This document shows positions 10,281 through 20,884 of a DNA stretch of 64,000 nt, piece after piece. This stretch comes from Botryosphaeria dothidea (lineage: Eukaryota > Ascomycota > Dothideomycetes > Botryosphaeriales > Botryosphaeriaceae). Position 1 is the first letter of the stretch, and every line of letters starts with the position of its first letter. The position numbers and the translations under genes were made by a program. The stretch covers positions 682,001 to 746,000 of the forward strand of contig WWBZ02000062.1 in NCBI GenBank assembly GCA_011503125.2, written 5' to 3'. Under the pieces are notes generated by a model. It was not told the DNA's origin. It saw only the letters and a list, made by a program, of their open reading frames with translations, and ran no database searches.

Positions 10281-12864
10281 AGTAGTATACTAAACTATTA
10301 CTAATAGTAAGAAGAGGTAGATTAGAAGAGATAGAATAAAAGTATAGCGTAGAATAGTAGCTAAGATTACTTCGGACCTATCTATACTCTAGAAGCTCTT
10401 AAAGTAGGTAAGAATAAGGGTACTAGAGCCTCTAGCCCTATCTTAGTTTCTACCTCTCTAGAAAGTAGATAAATAACTATATTACGATAACTAGTCTAAG
10501 GTAGAAATCCTTACTAACTAGTTCTTCCTACCTCTTAGGGCTACCGACCTCTTAGATTTAAATAGGTATATATATCTAGTACTAGTAGAGATTTCCTAAG
10601 ATCTTACTAAAGAGTAGGTCCTCTATACTATTAAGAAGCTTTCCCTAGATAAGATACTAGGCCTAGATAAGATTACTAATAGGTTTCTAAAGTAATACGC
10701 TAAGATACTAAGAAGACCCCTTACTAGGCTCTTCTAAAGATATCTCGTACTTAAATACTACTCTAAGTAGTTTAAAAGCTCTATTACCGTAGTCCTTAGA
10801 AAACTATAGAGGGACGACTATACTAAAGCTAAGTTATTTAGGCCGATTACTTTACTTAATATACTAGGGAAGCTACTTAAGAGAATTATAGTAGATAGAA
10901 TCTCCTAGGCTACTAAAGTATACGGCCTACTCTCTAATATATAGATAGGAGCTAGAAGAAATAGATCCGTAGTAGTAGCTCTTAACCTACTTATAGAATA
11001 GATCTATACTATCTAGGTATAAGACCTAGGACTAGTAGCTTTAGTCCTTAGCCTAGATATCTCGAGAGTATATAACTACGTATCTTATAGAAGGCTTCTC
11101 TATAATATAAGAATAGTAAAACTCCTAGAATAGGTAGAAAGATTTACCCGATTCTTTCTATAGGACCGTACTACTTAGCTATTCTTCGGAGACTTTACTA
11201 GTCTATTAATCTAGACCTTAACCGGGATTCCCTAGAGATCCTTACTATCGCCGATACTCTACCTATTCTTTACTTCTAACCTACTTATATAGCTACGTAG
11301 AGGTAATACCTTCTCCCTTAGATTCGTCGATAATACTAATATCCTAATCTTTAGTAGATCTATAGAATAGAACTATAGGATACTAGAGGGAGTATATTAA
11401 ATTTACGAGTACTAGGTAGCTATCTACGGATTAGCTTTCTCGCCCGATAAGTATTACCTTATTTATTTTATAAGGAAACTAAGAAGATTTAATATAGTAG
11501 TAGGGATCCGTATCCCTAGATTTACTAGATACCTAGAGCCTATAATTAAGATTCTAGGAGTCTACGTAGATAATAAGCTTAGATAGGGACCCTATATTAG
11601 AAAAATAGGAGCTAAGGTAATTAAATAGTATATATCTCTCTCTAGACTCGTAGCGTCTACCTAGAGAGCCTTATTTACTAAAGCTCGCTATATCTATACG
11701 GCCGTAGTAAGGCTAGTCCTTATCTACGGCTATAGAGTATAGTATATCCTAGAGAAAATCCTAGGGTAGAGGAAAATAGCTATCTAGCTACTAAAGAAGA
11801 TCTAAAACTAGTATCTACGTACTATCTTAGGGACGTATAAGTTAACTAGTATATAAACCTTAGAGTATAAGATAGAAATTCCTCTACTCTTACTATATCT
11901 AGACGAACTAGTACTAGTCTAGGCTATTAGAGCTAGAGATAGCCTAGTCGCGGTAGTAGTAGAGGAAACTTACTAAAGTATTAAATAGATAGCTCGGGCT
12001 ACTCTAAGTACTAGAGGCGCCGCTAGCTCTACTAAAAGAACCCTACTTAGAAAAAAGGCAAACTTACTTCTTAACTACTATCTCTCTATCTACTAAAGTC
12101 TTCTAAAGCGAACGAAGCTACGTATAGTATATAGAAATAAGTAGAAGGAGAGATAGATAAAGTCTACTAGCTAGAAAAGATAAGATAAGCTAGTAGCCTA
12201 AAGTATATAGTAGAACCTAAAAATTAGATAAATCTATAGCGAACTATCTAAGCTATAGAGTATACTCGCTACTCTACTACGTATAGAGTATATTAGACTA
12301 AAGAACTTCCTCTTAAGACGTAAGGTACTAGAGTATTTTAGTTCTATCTATCTATACGGCTAGTATAGATAAACCCTAAAGTATATCCTTCTCTTCTACC
12401 CCTACTTCTAATAGAGTAGAATATAGATACTCTAAAGAGTAGGGACTACGGACTACTACTTTCTTCTCTTAATAAAAAAGGAGATTAAAGTAGTAATAGA
12501 CTAGTTCTTACGCCTAGGGCTACTTAAGTAATTTAGCCTAGTAAGAAAACTAATATAGAAAGATAATTAGGAAGAGAAACTAGAAGAATAACTAGAACTA
12601 TTAGGACTACTAGAACCTAGATAACTACGAGAATAAGAACTAAAGAGATAGATTTAGTAGGTAAATATAGGGCTACTATAGTAGCCGCTACTAGTAAGAA
12701 GGAAAAATAAGAACTAGTATAGAATAGTATATCTAGAGAGAGAGGAGGGGTTTTTACTAGGCGAAAAGGTTTTCCCTCTCGTATAAAATAACTATAAATA
12801 GCTAGCCCCGTATAGACCCGTAAGAGAGCTATATCGGGAAGAAATAAATTTATCTATCTATCTA
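10281..12864 (+). mobile_element. LINE copy B, forward, 5'-truncated, head to head with A
   Basis: It begins inside ORF2 (equivalent to LINE D near 26153) and runs through RT, the expected ORF2 stop (12622-12624), the 3' UTR and the TCTATCTATCTAT tail at about 12850-12864. The RT motif VDNTNIL is recognisable near 11327-11350. It is fully RIPped. Its 5' end joins the 5' end of LINE A across a short shared CTAG. Confidence 0.85.
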
Positions 12865-13022
12865 TAGATTACTTAAGCTAATATAAAACTAAACGTTAAC
12901 TATACTAACTATACTAAAATAACGAAGTTCTTCGCGTTATATAATCGGTTAAGAGGGGAAGCTACCCGCTAACTATAGCTCTAGATTTAAGCGGTTACGA
13001 TAATAAGTAATACTATAGTTAC
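12865..13022 (+). pseudogene. gag: GypC gag, first part
   Basis: Relic of a Gypsy gag closely related to GypA. It parallels GypA 3490-3650, including a readable FFALYNRLRGEATR-like segment (GypA FFMLHNRLRGEAAR). It starts at the LINE B tail and is cut by LINE C in mid-domain; the reading resumes at 18193. It is saturated with RIP stops. Confidence 0.75.
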
Positions 13023-13279
13023 TAACCTTATTATATAGATAGATAGATAGATAAATTTATTTCTTCCCGATATAGCTCCCTTACGGGTCCATGCGGGGCT
13101 GGCTATCTATAGTTATTTTACACGAGGGGGAAAACCTTTTCGCCTAGTAAAAACCCCTCCTCTCTCTCTAGGCATACTATCCTATACTAGTTCTTATTTT
13201 TCCTTCTTATTAGTAGCGGCTGCTATGGCAGCCCTATATTTACCTACTAGACCTATCCCTTTAGTCCTTATCCTCGTAG

Positions 13280-16200
13280 TTATCCGGATCCTAGTGGTCC
13301 TAGTGGTCCTCCTGGTTCCTCTTCCTAGTTGTCCTCCTAGATTAGTTCCCTTACTAGGCTAAATTGCTTAAGCAGCCCTAGGCGTAAGAACCAGTCTATT
13401 GCTGCTTTAATTCCCTTCTTCGTTAAGAGAAGGGAATAGTAGTCCGTAGTCCCTGCCCTTTAGAGTATCTATGCCCTACCCTATTAGAAGTGGGGGCAGA
13501 AGAGGAGGATGTGCTTTGGGGTTTGTCTATGCCAGCCGTATAGACAGGTAGGGCTAGGGTGTCCTGGCACCTTGCGCCTAGAGAGGAAGTCCTCTAGTCT
13601 AATATGCTTAGTACGCAGTAGAGTGGCGAGTGTGCTCTGTGGCTTAGACAGTTCGCTATAAATTTGTCGAATCTTTGGGTTCTACTGTGTGCTTTAGGCT
13701 ACTAGCTTATCTTGCCTTCCTTGGCTAGTAAACTTTGTCCATCTCTTCTTCTACTTGTTTCTATATGCTATGCGTAGTCTTGTTCGCTCCGGAAGACTCT
13801 AGTAGGTAGGGGGGCAGTAGTTAAGGAGGGCTGTTGCTCTTTCTCTAAGTAGAGTTCTTCTGGCTAGGCCGGCTGTGCCTCTGGTGCCTAGTGTGGCCCG
13901 GGCTATCTCTTTAATACTCTGGCAAGTGTCCTCTACCACTATTGCCACTAGGCCATCCCTAGATCTAATAGTCTAGGCTAGCGCTAGTTCGTCTAGGTAG
14001 AGTAAGAGTGGGGAAATCCCCGTCTCGTGCTCTAAAGTTTGTGTGCTGGTTGACTTGTATGCCCCTGAGATGGTGCGTAGGCACTGGTTTTGGATCTTCT
14101 GCAGTGGCTGGGTGGCTGTCTTTCTCCACCCTGGGGTTCCCTCTGGGACGTGCTATACCCCATAGCCGTAGGTTATAACTGGTCTTACTATAGCTATATA
14201 GATATAGCGGGCTTTAGTAAATGAAGCTCCCTAGGTAGATGCTGCGAGTCTAGAGAGAGATGTGCACTGTTTGATTGCCTTAGCTCCTATTTCCCTAATA
14301 TGGGGTCCCCATCTAAGCTTGTTATCTACGTGGACTCCTAGAATCTTAATTATAGGCTCTAGGCATCCAGCAAATCCAGGGATACGGATCTCTGCTGCCA
14401 TATTAAATCTTCTTAGTTTTCTTGTAAAATAAATGAGGTGATACTTATTAGGCGAGAAAGCTGACCCGTAGGTAGCTGCCCAGCGCTCGCAAATTTGATG
14501 TACGCCCTTTAGTGTCCTATAGTTTTGTTCTATAGATCTACTAAAGGTTAGAATATTGGTATTATCGACGAATCTAAGGGGGAAGGTATTGCCCCTGCGT
14601 AGCTATGTAAGTAGGTTAGAGGCAAAGAATAGGTAGAGGATCGGAGATAGTAAGGATCTCTGGGGAATCCCGGTTGAGGTCTGGATTAGTAGACTGGTAA
14701 AGTCTCCGAAGGATAGCTGAGTGGTACAGTCCTGTAGAAAGGATCGAGTGAATCTTTCTACCTATTCTAGGAGTTTTGCTATCCTTATATTATAGAGAAG
14801 CCTTCTATAAGATACGTAGTTATATGCTCCCGAGATATCTAGGCTGAGGACTGAAGCTACCAGCCCTAGATCTTGTGCCTAGATAGTATAGATCTGTTCT
14901 ATAAGCAGGTCGAGAGCTGCTACTACGGACCTGTTTCTCCTAGCTCCTATCTGTATATTAGGGAGCAGGCCGTATACTTTAGTAGCCTGGGAGATTCTAT
15001 CTGCTATAATCCTCTTAAGTAGCTTCCCTAGCGTATTAAGTAGGGTAATCGGCCTAAATAATTTGGCTTTGGTATAGTTATCCCTCTGTGGTTTCCTTAG
15101 GACTACGGTAATAGAGCTTTTGAACTGCCTAGGGTAGTATACAAGTGCGAGGCATCCCTGGAAGAGCCTAGTGAGTGGTCCGCTTAGTGTCTAAGCGCAC
15201 TGCTTTAGGAACCTATTGATAATCTTATCTGGGCCTAGTGCCTTATCTGGGGGGAGCTTCTTAATGGTATGGAGGACCTGCTCTTTAGTAAGGTCTTAAG
15301 GGATCTCCACTGGCTCTAGGTATATACACCTATCTAGATCTGAGAGGTCGGTGGCCCTGGGAGGGGGGAAGAACTGGTTGGTAAGGATTTCTGCCTTGGC
15401 CGGATTGTCGTAGCGCAGTTGTCCATCTGCTCCCTAGAGGGGTGGGAACTAAGGTAGGGCTAGAGGCTCTAGTGCCCTTGTTCTTGCCTACTTTAAGAGC
15501 TTCTAGAGTGTAGATGGGTCTAAGGTGATCTTAGCTACTGTTCTGCGCCATACTTTTATTCTATCCCTTCTAATCTGCCTCTTCTTGCTATTAGCAATAG
15601 TTTAGTATACTATCTAGTCCTCCTCCCTTCCTATGGCTGTCTATTTCCTTCTAGCTACTCTTGCCTAGTACACTAGGTCCGAACACTCCTTTATCTATTA
15701 TATAGAGGCCTAGGGCGAGGGTCTCGCCACTAGGATGGTTTCCTGGATTATTCTTTAGATAACCTTCTAGAGTAGTTCTGTAAAGTGGTCTAGGTCTGCT
15801 TTCGTATTAAGAGGGGCTGCTCTAAGGTATTCGAGCTTTGTTTAGAGCACCTAATTGGTTCTATTCTAGTCTGCTTTTTTCTACTAGGGCCTTAGAGGAC
15901 GTAGTTCTATAGGGGTAGAGGAGATATTAAGTATAGTAAGGATAGGTAGGTGGTCTGAGGAGGATTTAAGCTCCTAACTAACTCTATAGCTAAGAATCCT
16001 CTTCTCTAGCTACCGTGTGGTAAAGATAAGGTCTAGGGTACTCTCGCTACTACTCTCTCTCCTAGTAATAGTACCTCTTAGAAGGGCTAGGTTAAGGCTA
16101 GCTATCGTAGCTATTTTAATAAGGTCGTCTGCAAGAGTATAGTATATAGGGGAGGTAATGCCTCCCTAGGTAGGATGGTAAAGGTTAAAGTCCCCTAGTA

Positions 16201-16615
16201 GGATATGCTCCCCTGGTTTTCTAAGGGCTTCTAGGAGAAGCGCTAAGGTTTCTAGAGCCGTACTAGTATAGAAGGCTAGTAGGGGGTTATAGCAGTTATG
16301 GATGTAGATTATATATGTCCTAGTAATGAGGGATAGTATAATAAGATCTAGTAAATGGACTGTTGCTTGCTAGGAGTCGGGGCTAATAGCCTTGCTTATA
16401 AAGAAGCAGGTTCTTACTACTTCCTCCTAGGAAAAAACTATATAGTAGGCAGAGTGTCTTGCTATTATCTTGACCCTCGGGTTTCTCTAAGGTTCCTAGA
16501 TAGCTAGGATATAGTGGATCTTTGGGTCCACTTCCTTAAAGAGCGGGAGTATTACCCTATCCTTACTCTTATAGACGTTATACTATACGATAGAGAGAGA
16601 GCCTATGTCTAACAT
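13280..16615 (-). pseudogene. LINE C ORF2: APE endonuclease + reverse transcriptase
   Basis: Catalytic protein of the LINE: it nicks the target and copies the RNA there. The ATG at 16615-16613 is intact and overlaps the ORF1 stop. 1112 codons with no frameshift; stops are RIP-type TAG/TAA. The N-terminus resembles the LINE signature YNV-KSKDRV, then ILAI-EP near codon 40. GDFNLYHPT (endonuclease) lies at about 16175-16205 and SDHLPI later. RT motifs: a LSLDIS-like segment and FVDNTNIL near 14560 (family FVDDTNIL, Asp to Asn by RIP). The C-terminal part has a CPHF-type Cys/His patch and a Gly/Leu-rich end. I see no RNase H motif after RT. The stop was chosen as the first one shared by all copies. 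Confidence 0.88.
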
Positions 16616-18168
16616 TAACTTCCTTCTATCTCTAGGTCCGGCTACGAGGGGGCTAGTAGTGTGGGCTATAAGGAGGGAGTTCCCGCGGGCTCCTCTAAGG
16701 CGTGTTGTAAGCTATTAAGTCTAGTAAACCTTATTTAGTTAGGAGGCGGGGGGCGGCTTAAGTCTCTTGGCCTGCCTGGTCCCCTCTTGACCGGCTCCTC
16801 CTCCCTAATCCTCTTCCTTAGTCCGACCGTTAGCTAGTTAGTTTGGGGCTGTATCTTAGTTATTAGGGGTTCTTCCCGGTGCCTTTCTAGTGCTACTAGG
16901 CGGGCCTAGGCGGCCTTAGTATAGTAGGCTCTGCGTGTTAGGCAGACGTTGCTCTAGACTGTATGCCTTTAGGAGCAGTTTACGTACTACGTGCTTTTCT
17001 TAGGGTAGTCCCTAGTATTATATGCCTTGCCGCACTGTCTATACTTTTCCTCCTTTTTATAGTAGTTAGTAATATAACCGTAGGCCTGGCACTTAAAACA
17101 CTGGGTTACTATAAAGGCTATATTATAGTACTACGCTATATAGATAGCAAAGTTAATAACAAGTCCCTTATTAATAATCTAGTTGGCGGTTTCGGGGTTT
17201 ATAGTACTAAGGATAATAGCTGAGTAAGTTTTCCCCTCTAGGAGCTTCCTCTTTAGCTAGGCTAGCTTGCTAATACGTAGTTCTAGGTGTAGAGATAGGT
17301 TCTACTCCTAGATGGTTTAGATGGCTTGGGGGTCTGTAGTATCGATTCCTTCTCGAGGGACGTTGTGTACTAGTACTAAGTATAGCTGCTGGTTAGGCCT
17401 AACTTCTTTTCCTAGTCCTATAGTCTATTCCTAGTCCTAGAGAAGGGCTGTTCTGGTTGCTTTATCCGGTATAAAGATTCTAACGTCTCTACTAGGGAGC
17501 TTCTTAGTAGTAAGTACTTTCTTACACGCCTAGCTTTTTCCTATCTAGATCTTTCTAATAATTGCCTTATTTAAGAGCTTGGCTATTTCTTATCTATTTA
17601 CTATCTCTAGGAAGTAGAGGGTAAGTTTAGTGGTGGCTGGGGGGGTAGGGGGCTTCGGGGCTGCTTGGGCTATAATTTATACCTAGCTGCGAGTATTAGG
17701 TATAGATATAGAGGTAGCCTAGATACGGTTAACTGTCTTTTAGACCTATTAGACCTCTTTAAGAATGTTCTTAAGGCCTGGCTCCTTAGTAGCTGCCTCC
17801 TAGTAGATAGTAATATAATTCTAGAAGATTGTCTTAGCAATGTCGAGAAAATTTTTTACCTGGCTGGAGAGGACTAAAGGGAGGCTAGCGGATGTTTATA
17901 GGGCTTAGAGGAGGGTATCTGCTGTTTTTAAGGCTCTCTTAACGTATTCTACGCTATACTAGGTGCTCTACGGTTTCTTAGGGGTGTATTAGGGCTAGGT
18001 AGGGGTAGTTACTAGGGGAGGCTGTTCGCCTCTTCCTATATCCTCTATATTAACTACTTCGCGGCTGCAGTTATCTTAAGTACTATTTTAGGACTCGCGA
18101 AGCCTAGGATAGTCCTTAGGGCCCTCTCCCGGCGCCGTAGCTTGGGGTCGATTTTTTAGTGTGGTTAT
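16615..18168 (-). pseudogene. LINE C ORF1: gag-like RNA-binding protein
   Basis: 518 codons, with a presumed start ATA (from ATG) at the extreme 5' end. The middle reads like LINE ORF1 proteins (PNTRSWVQIIA, LYLVLVHNVPREG), followed by an N-P-E-T-A-N/W-I-I-N-K-G-L segment. A zinc-knuckle tract starts at about 17095 (QCFKCQAYGYITNYY, then a second CxxCG unit). Several knuckle Cys/His are Tyr, as expected when TGC/CAC become TAC. The C-terminus is basic and Pro-rich. The TAA stop shares its A with the ORF2 ATG. It would coat the LINE RNA. Confidence 0.85.
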
Positions 18169-18176
18169 GTTTTTTT
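18169..18176 (-). other. Extra T run at the LINE C 5' junction
   Basis: Eight T (A on the element strand) lie between the ORF1 start and the right-hand duplication. They may be untemplated bases added when the LINE cDNA was joined, or the true 5' end of the element. Confidence 0.4.
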
Positions 18177-18192
18177 TAACCTTATTATATAG

Positions 18193-19365
18193 CTACGCCT
18201 ATTCTTTAGCGATCTATATACTAAGGAGAAGGCCTAACGTAAGCTTTATTAACTCCGTTAAGCTAGTAAGTTCTTTATAGAGTACTTTACTAAGTACCGG
18301 AAGCTCCTACTAGAAGTAGGAGGTACGAACTAGCTAGACGAAATTAAGAAGTTCTATCTCGAGGCTAGACTTAGTAGAGAGCTTTAATAATAAATAATTA
18401 GCCTTACGAAACCGAACTAGTAGTTCGAGAACTACTATATAGAGCTTAAGTAAGTAAGTAACTAGTTAGAAGCTTTTTAACTACGTACTTAGAAGTTTAG
18501 AAATAACCTCTAGAAGACGCCGACAACTATAATAAAGACTACTACGTATCTAAAGCCTTCTTAAAACGACTAAATAGACTAAGAACTAACGGGCCTAGCT
18601 AAAGCCGTACTAACTTAAAGAGCTAAATAGATAACTTAAGATAAGATTAACCGACGCCGTTAGAATAAGCTTTATATACGTTATAGCGCCTTAGAATACT
18701 AGTAGTAAATATATTCTTATATATTTATCTACCGTCTAGCTTAAGCCGCTAGTACTAAATAACTAGAGTAAGAGACTCTTCTATAACTAGAGGAGGTATT
18801 AGAGGTTAACGAGAATTTAGAAAAAGAATAGCTTCTAATAAAATTCGCTATTAGAAGTAAAAGAAGTAAAATAAGCTTTAAGAAGATTAGAAGTAATTCG
18901 AGAATAAGTATATAGAAAAACTACTCTTCTTAGTTTCGGTACTTATTAATAAGAAGACCTCTACTTAAACCCTTATTAATTCTAAATACTTATTCTATAG
19001 CTTTATTAATACTCGATTTACTTAAAAATATAAACTCTAGCGTATCTCTATCTAACTAAGATAAATCTAGTTAGTTAATACTATTACTAACTTCTAGATT
19101 ACCGAAGTAGTAATTACTAAGATCGATATCGGTAGATACTAAACGAAAAGAGCTTACTTCTATATAGCTCTAAGAATTAAAGACTATAAAGTTATTCTTA
19201 GCTTACTATAGTTAGTAAAAGAGAGAGTAGAACTAGATATAGAAAAATAAATTCTTAGATTTAAGAACTCTAGCCTAGTAGTATAAAGCTAGAGAGAGAG
19301 AAAAGAACTCGACTATAGAAGGATCGGAGCCGCTAGGTTCCGCCTTCTTACGAGAAAGAAACTAT
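18193..19365 (+). pseudogene. gag-pol: GypC gag C-terminus and protease
   Basis: Continues the gag interrupted at 13022. It has the SFGDPH-like and EYFTKYRKLLLEVGG-like segments of GypA, then a zinc knuckle near 18668-18715 in which Cys and His have become Tyr (LYIRY...EYW). A retropepsin-like segment follows near 18985-19030: LINSKYLFYS, where LIDSGCLFYS would be the family form. It stops abruptly at 19365 where the LTR-like repeat begins. RT and beyond are missing. Confidence 0.7.
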
Positions 19366-19728
19366 AATAGCTTATATCCGGTGCACTCGCGGAAATATAG
19401 TGGTATTCTATCTACGAGAAGACTAAGCTAAAGAGAAAAGAAAGAAAGGTTTAAGTAAGATAGCGCTGCTTATATATCTCTCTAGAGTCCCTTTTACTGG
19501 TAGCGAGTTGCAGGGTTTTCTTGTTAAGCTTTATTGAGCTTTAGGGTCCTCTTAACCTAAGGTCTCGCCGCAGGATCCATCTAAGGCACCCTCAGGGTTT
19601 AAACCGTAATATTACCCCCCTCTCGGCTTTGAAGGTAGGTCTCTAGGGCTTAAGTATCTTCTAAAGCACTCGCTAGTTCCCAAGTTAGCCGCGCGTATCC
19701 TCTCTACTTAACTTGATAGAGCTTTCTG
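19366..19728 (-). repeat. LTR-like repeat, left copy (lightly RIPped)
   Basis: About 360 bp, repeated in the same orientation at 20885-21243. Reading on the minus strand it carries a TATATAAG block near 19470 and ends CTATTATA (CTATTACA before RIP?). A purine-rich GGGGGAGGGA on the minus strand lies just inside at 19733-19742, like a polypurine tract. This suggests a reverse-oriented 3' LTR. Exact ends and target duplication are not clear. Confidence 0.55.
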
Positions 19729-19804
19729 TAGTCCCTCCCCCGGCAAAAAATTGGCCACTTTTTTGAGCATTCTCGTACGTTGCTCGATCCTTATCTATTA
19801 CCAA

Positions 19805-19955
19805 TGCTCTTGCCTTGCTGCTGGTTGGCAGCTCTCTTGCCTTGCTGCTGGTTGGCAGCTCTCTTATCTTGCTGCTGGAGACAGCTCTCTTGTCTCGTTG
19901 CTGGCAGGCAGCTCTCTTGTCGTGCTGCTGGCAGGCAGCTCTCTTATCTTGCTAT
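19805..19955 (+). repeat. ~30-bp tandem repeat (CTTGCTGCTGG...GCAGCTCT)
   Basis: Five units of about 27-30 bp, each with a TTGCTGCTGG core and GGCAGCTCTCTT. Because units are multiples of three, both strands stay open; the minus strand gives RQESC[LQ]PAA repeats. No coding claim is made. Confidence 0.85.
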
Positions 19956-20185
19956 CCAAATGGCCAACCCCGAGGCCAAACCCCATTTGTCTAGCTGAGC
20001 TAATCTAGCTCTATACCTCCGTCCCGAGAGGCGTCGTCCCTGACGCCTATAGGAATCCCCCCCTCTCCTTCCCCCTTTCGATAGAGGGTCAGGTAGGTAA
20101 ATCGTTAGAAATCTAAATTAAAAGAGGAAAAAAAAATTTTCGAGAAAGACCGTTCGAGTTGCTCTTAGTCTCCTCTATATGTATC

Positions 20186-20440
20186 CTTCTTAGTTGTCTT
20201 CTTAGGTATCTTCTTAGGTATCTTCTCGGGTGTCTTCTCGGGTGTCTTCTCGGGTGTCTTCTCGGGTGTCTTCTTAGGTATCTTCTCGGGTGTCTTCTTA
20301 GGTGTCTTCTCGGGTATCTTCTTAGGTATCTTCTTAGATATCTTCTTAGGTATCTTCTTAGATATCTTCTTAGGTATCTTCTCGGGTATCTTCTTAGATA
20401 TCTTCTTAGGTATCTTCTTAGGTATCTTCTTAGGTGCCCT
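20186..20440 (+). repeat. 12-bp minisatellite (ATCTTCTTAGGT)n
   Basis: About 20 tandem 12-bp units; variants TCGGGT and TTAGGT/TTAGAT alternate. On the minus strand one frame reads P-K-K-I / P-E-K-T tetrapeptides without a stop; on the plus strand it reads LLRY/LLGC. Confidence 0.9.
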
Positions 20441-20636
20441 CTCTAAGATCTTCTTTTAGATCTTCTTTTAGGGACTTCTTCGTGCCTTCTTAAACGCTAT
20501 ACCGTCGTTTTATTAAAGGGCTTCCTTCGGGAACCTTCTTAAGTACCTATACGGATACCTTCTTAAACGATTTCCTAGGTATAGTTAACTAGCAACGAGC
20601 CTAGCTACTATCCTAAACTTTTAAGAAGGGAAATAA

Positions 20637-20735
20637 GGACGTAGTACTCGCGTAGGAGCTATAGCGTATAGAGGAAAGGAAAGAGAACGTAGTACTTACG
20701 TAGGAGCTATAGCGTATAGAGGAAGGGGAACCGTC
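20637..20735 (+). repeat. Two-unit direct repeat of ~53 bp
   Basis: The segment with CGTAGTACTCGCGTAGGAGC and CTATAGCGTATAGAGGAA occurs at about 20639-20685 and again, with ACTTACG for ACTCGCG, at about 20688-20730. Confidence 0.8.
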
Positions 20736-20884
20736 GTAGTCGTTGCGTATCGTATCGTATTATCGTATCGTTCGGTTATTATCGTACTCTTTACTAACTA
20801 AGCGAGGCCCTAAGGCGGCTATCTATAGTTAACCCCTACTATACTATCGAGCTTTAGTAGTTTAAAAGAGAAGCTTAGTCTAAT

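Larger units (their letters stand above)
13039..18176 (-). mobile_element. LINE copy C, full length, reverse, least mutated LINE
   Basis: Complete ~5.1-kb non-LTR element with tail GATAGATAGATAAATTTA at 13037-13060 and 5' end at about 18168-18176. It is flanked by the 16-bp duplication TAACCTTATTATATAG (13023-13038 and 18177-18192), as target-primed reverse transcription makes. It holds ORF1 (16615-18168) and ORF2 (13280-16615). Many CA and TG dinucleotides survive, so it is the best copy for reading the family. It interrupts the GypC gag. Confidence 0.93.
19729..20884. other. Minisatellite-rich core between the two LTR-like repeats
   Basis: This 1.15 kb has no recognisable protein domain. 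It is lightly RIPped to about 20060, more so after 20450. It contains three repeat blocks (listed separately), a C-rich stretch 20055-20075, and an ATCGTATCGTATT cluster near 20745-20775. An ATG at 19961 opens only 13 codons. Short open frames on both strands run through the repeats and look like repeat artefacts. It could be the interior of a non-autonomous LTR element. Confidence 0.5.

Noticed and set aside
16963..17223. 86-codon plus-strand ORF
   Set aside because: Antisense to the LINE C ORF1 zinc-knuckle region; the same antisense frame recurs at 33774-34034 in LINE E. A shadow of a repeat, not a gene.
20186..20440. CRISPR-like regular array
   Set aside because: Contiguous 12-bp units without unique spacers, in a eukaryotic transposon context.
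19751..20446. Plus-strand ORFs rich in Leu/Cys
   Set aside because: Entirely produced by 27-30-bp and 12-bp tandem arrays whose unit length is a multiple of three.
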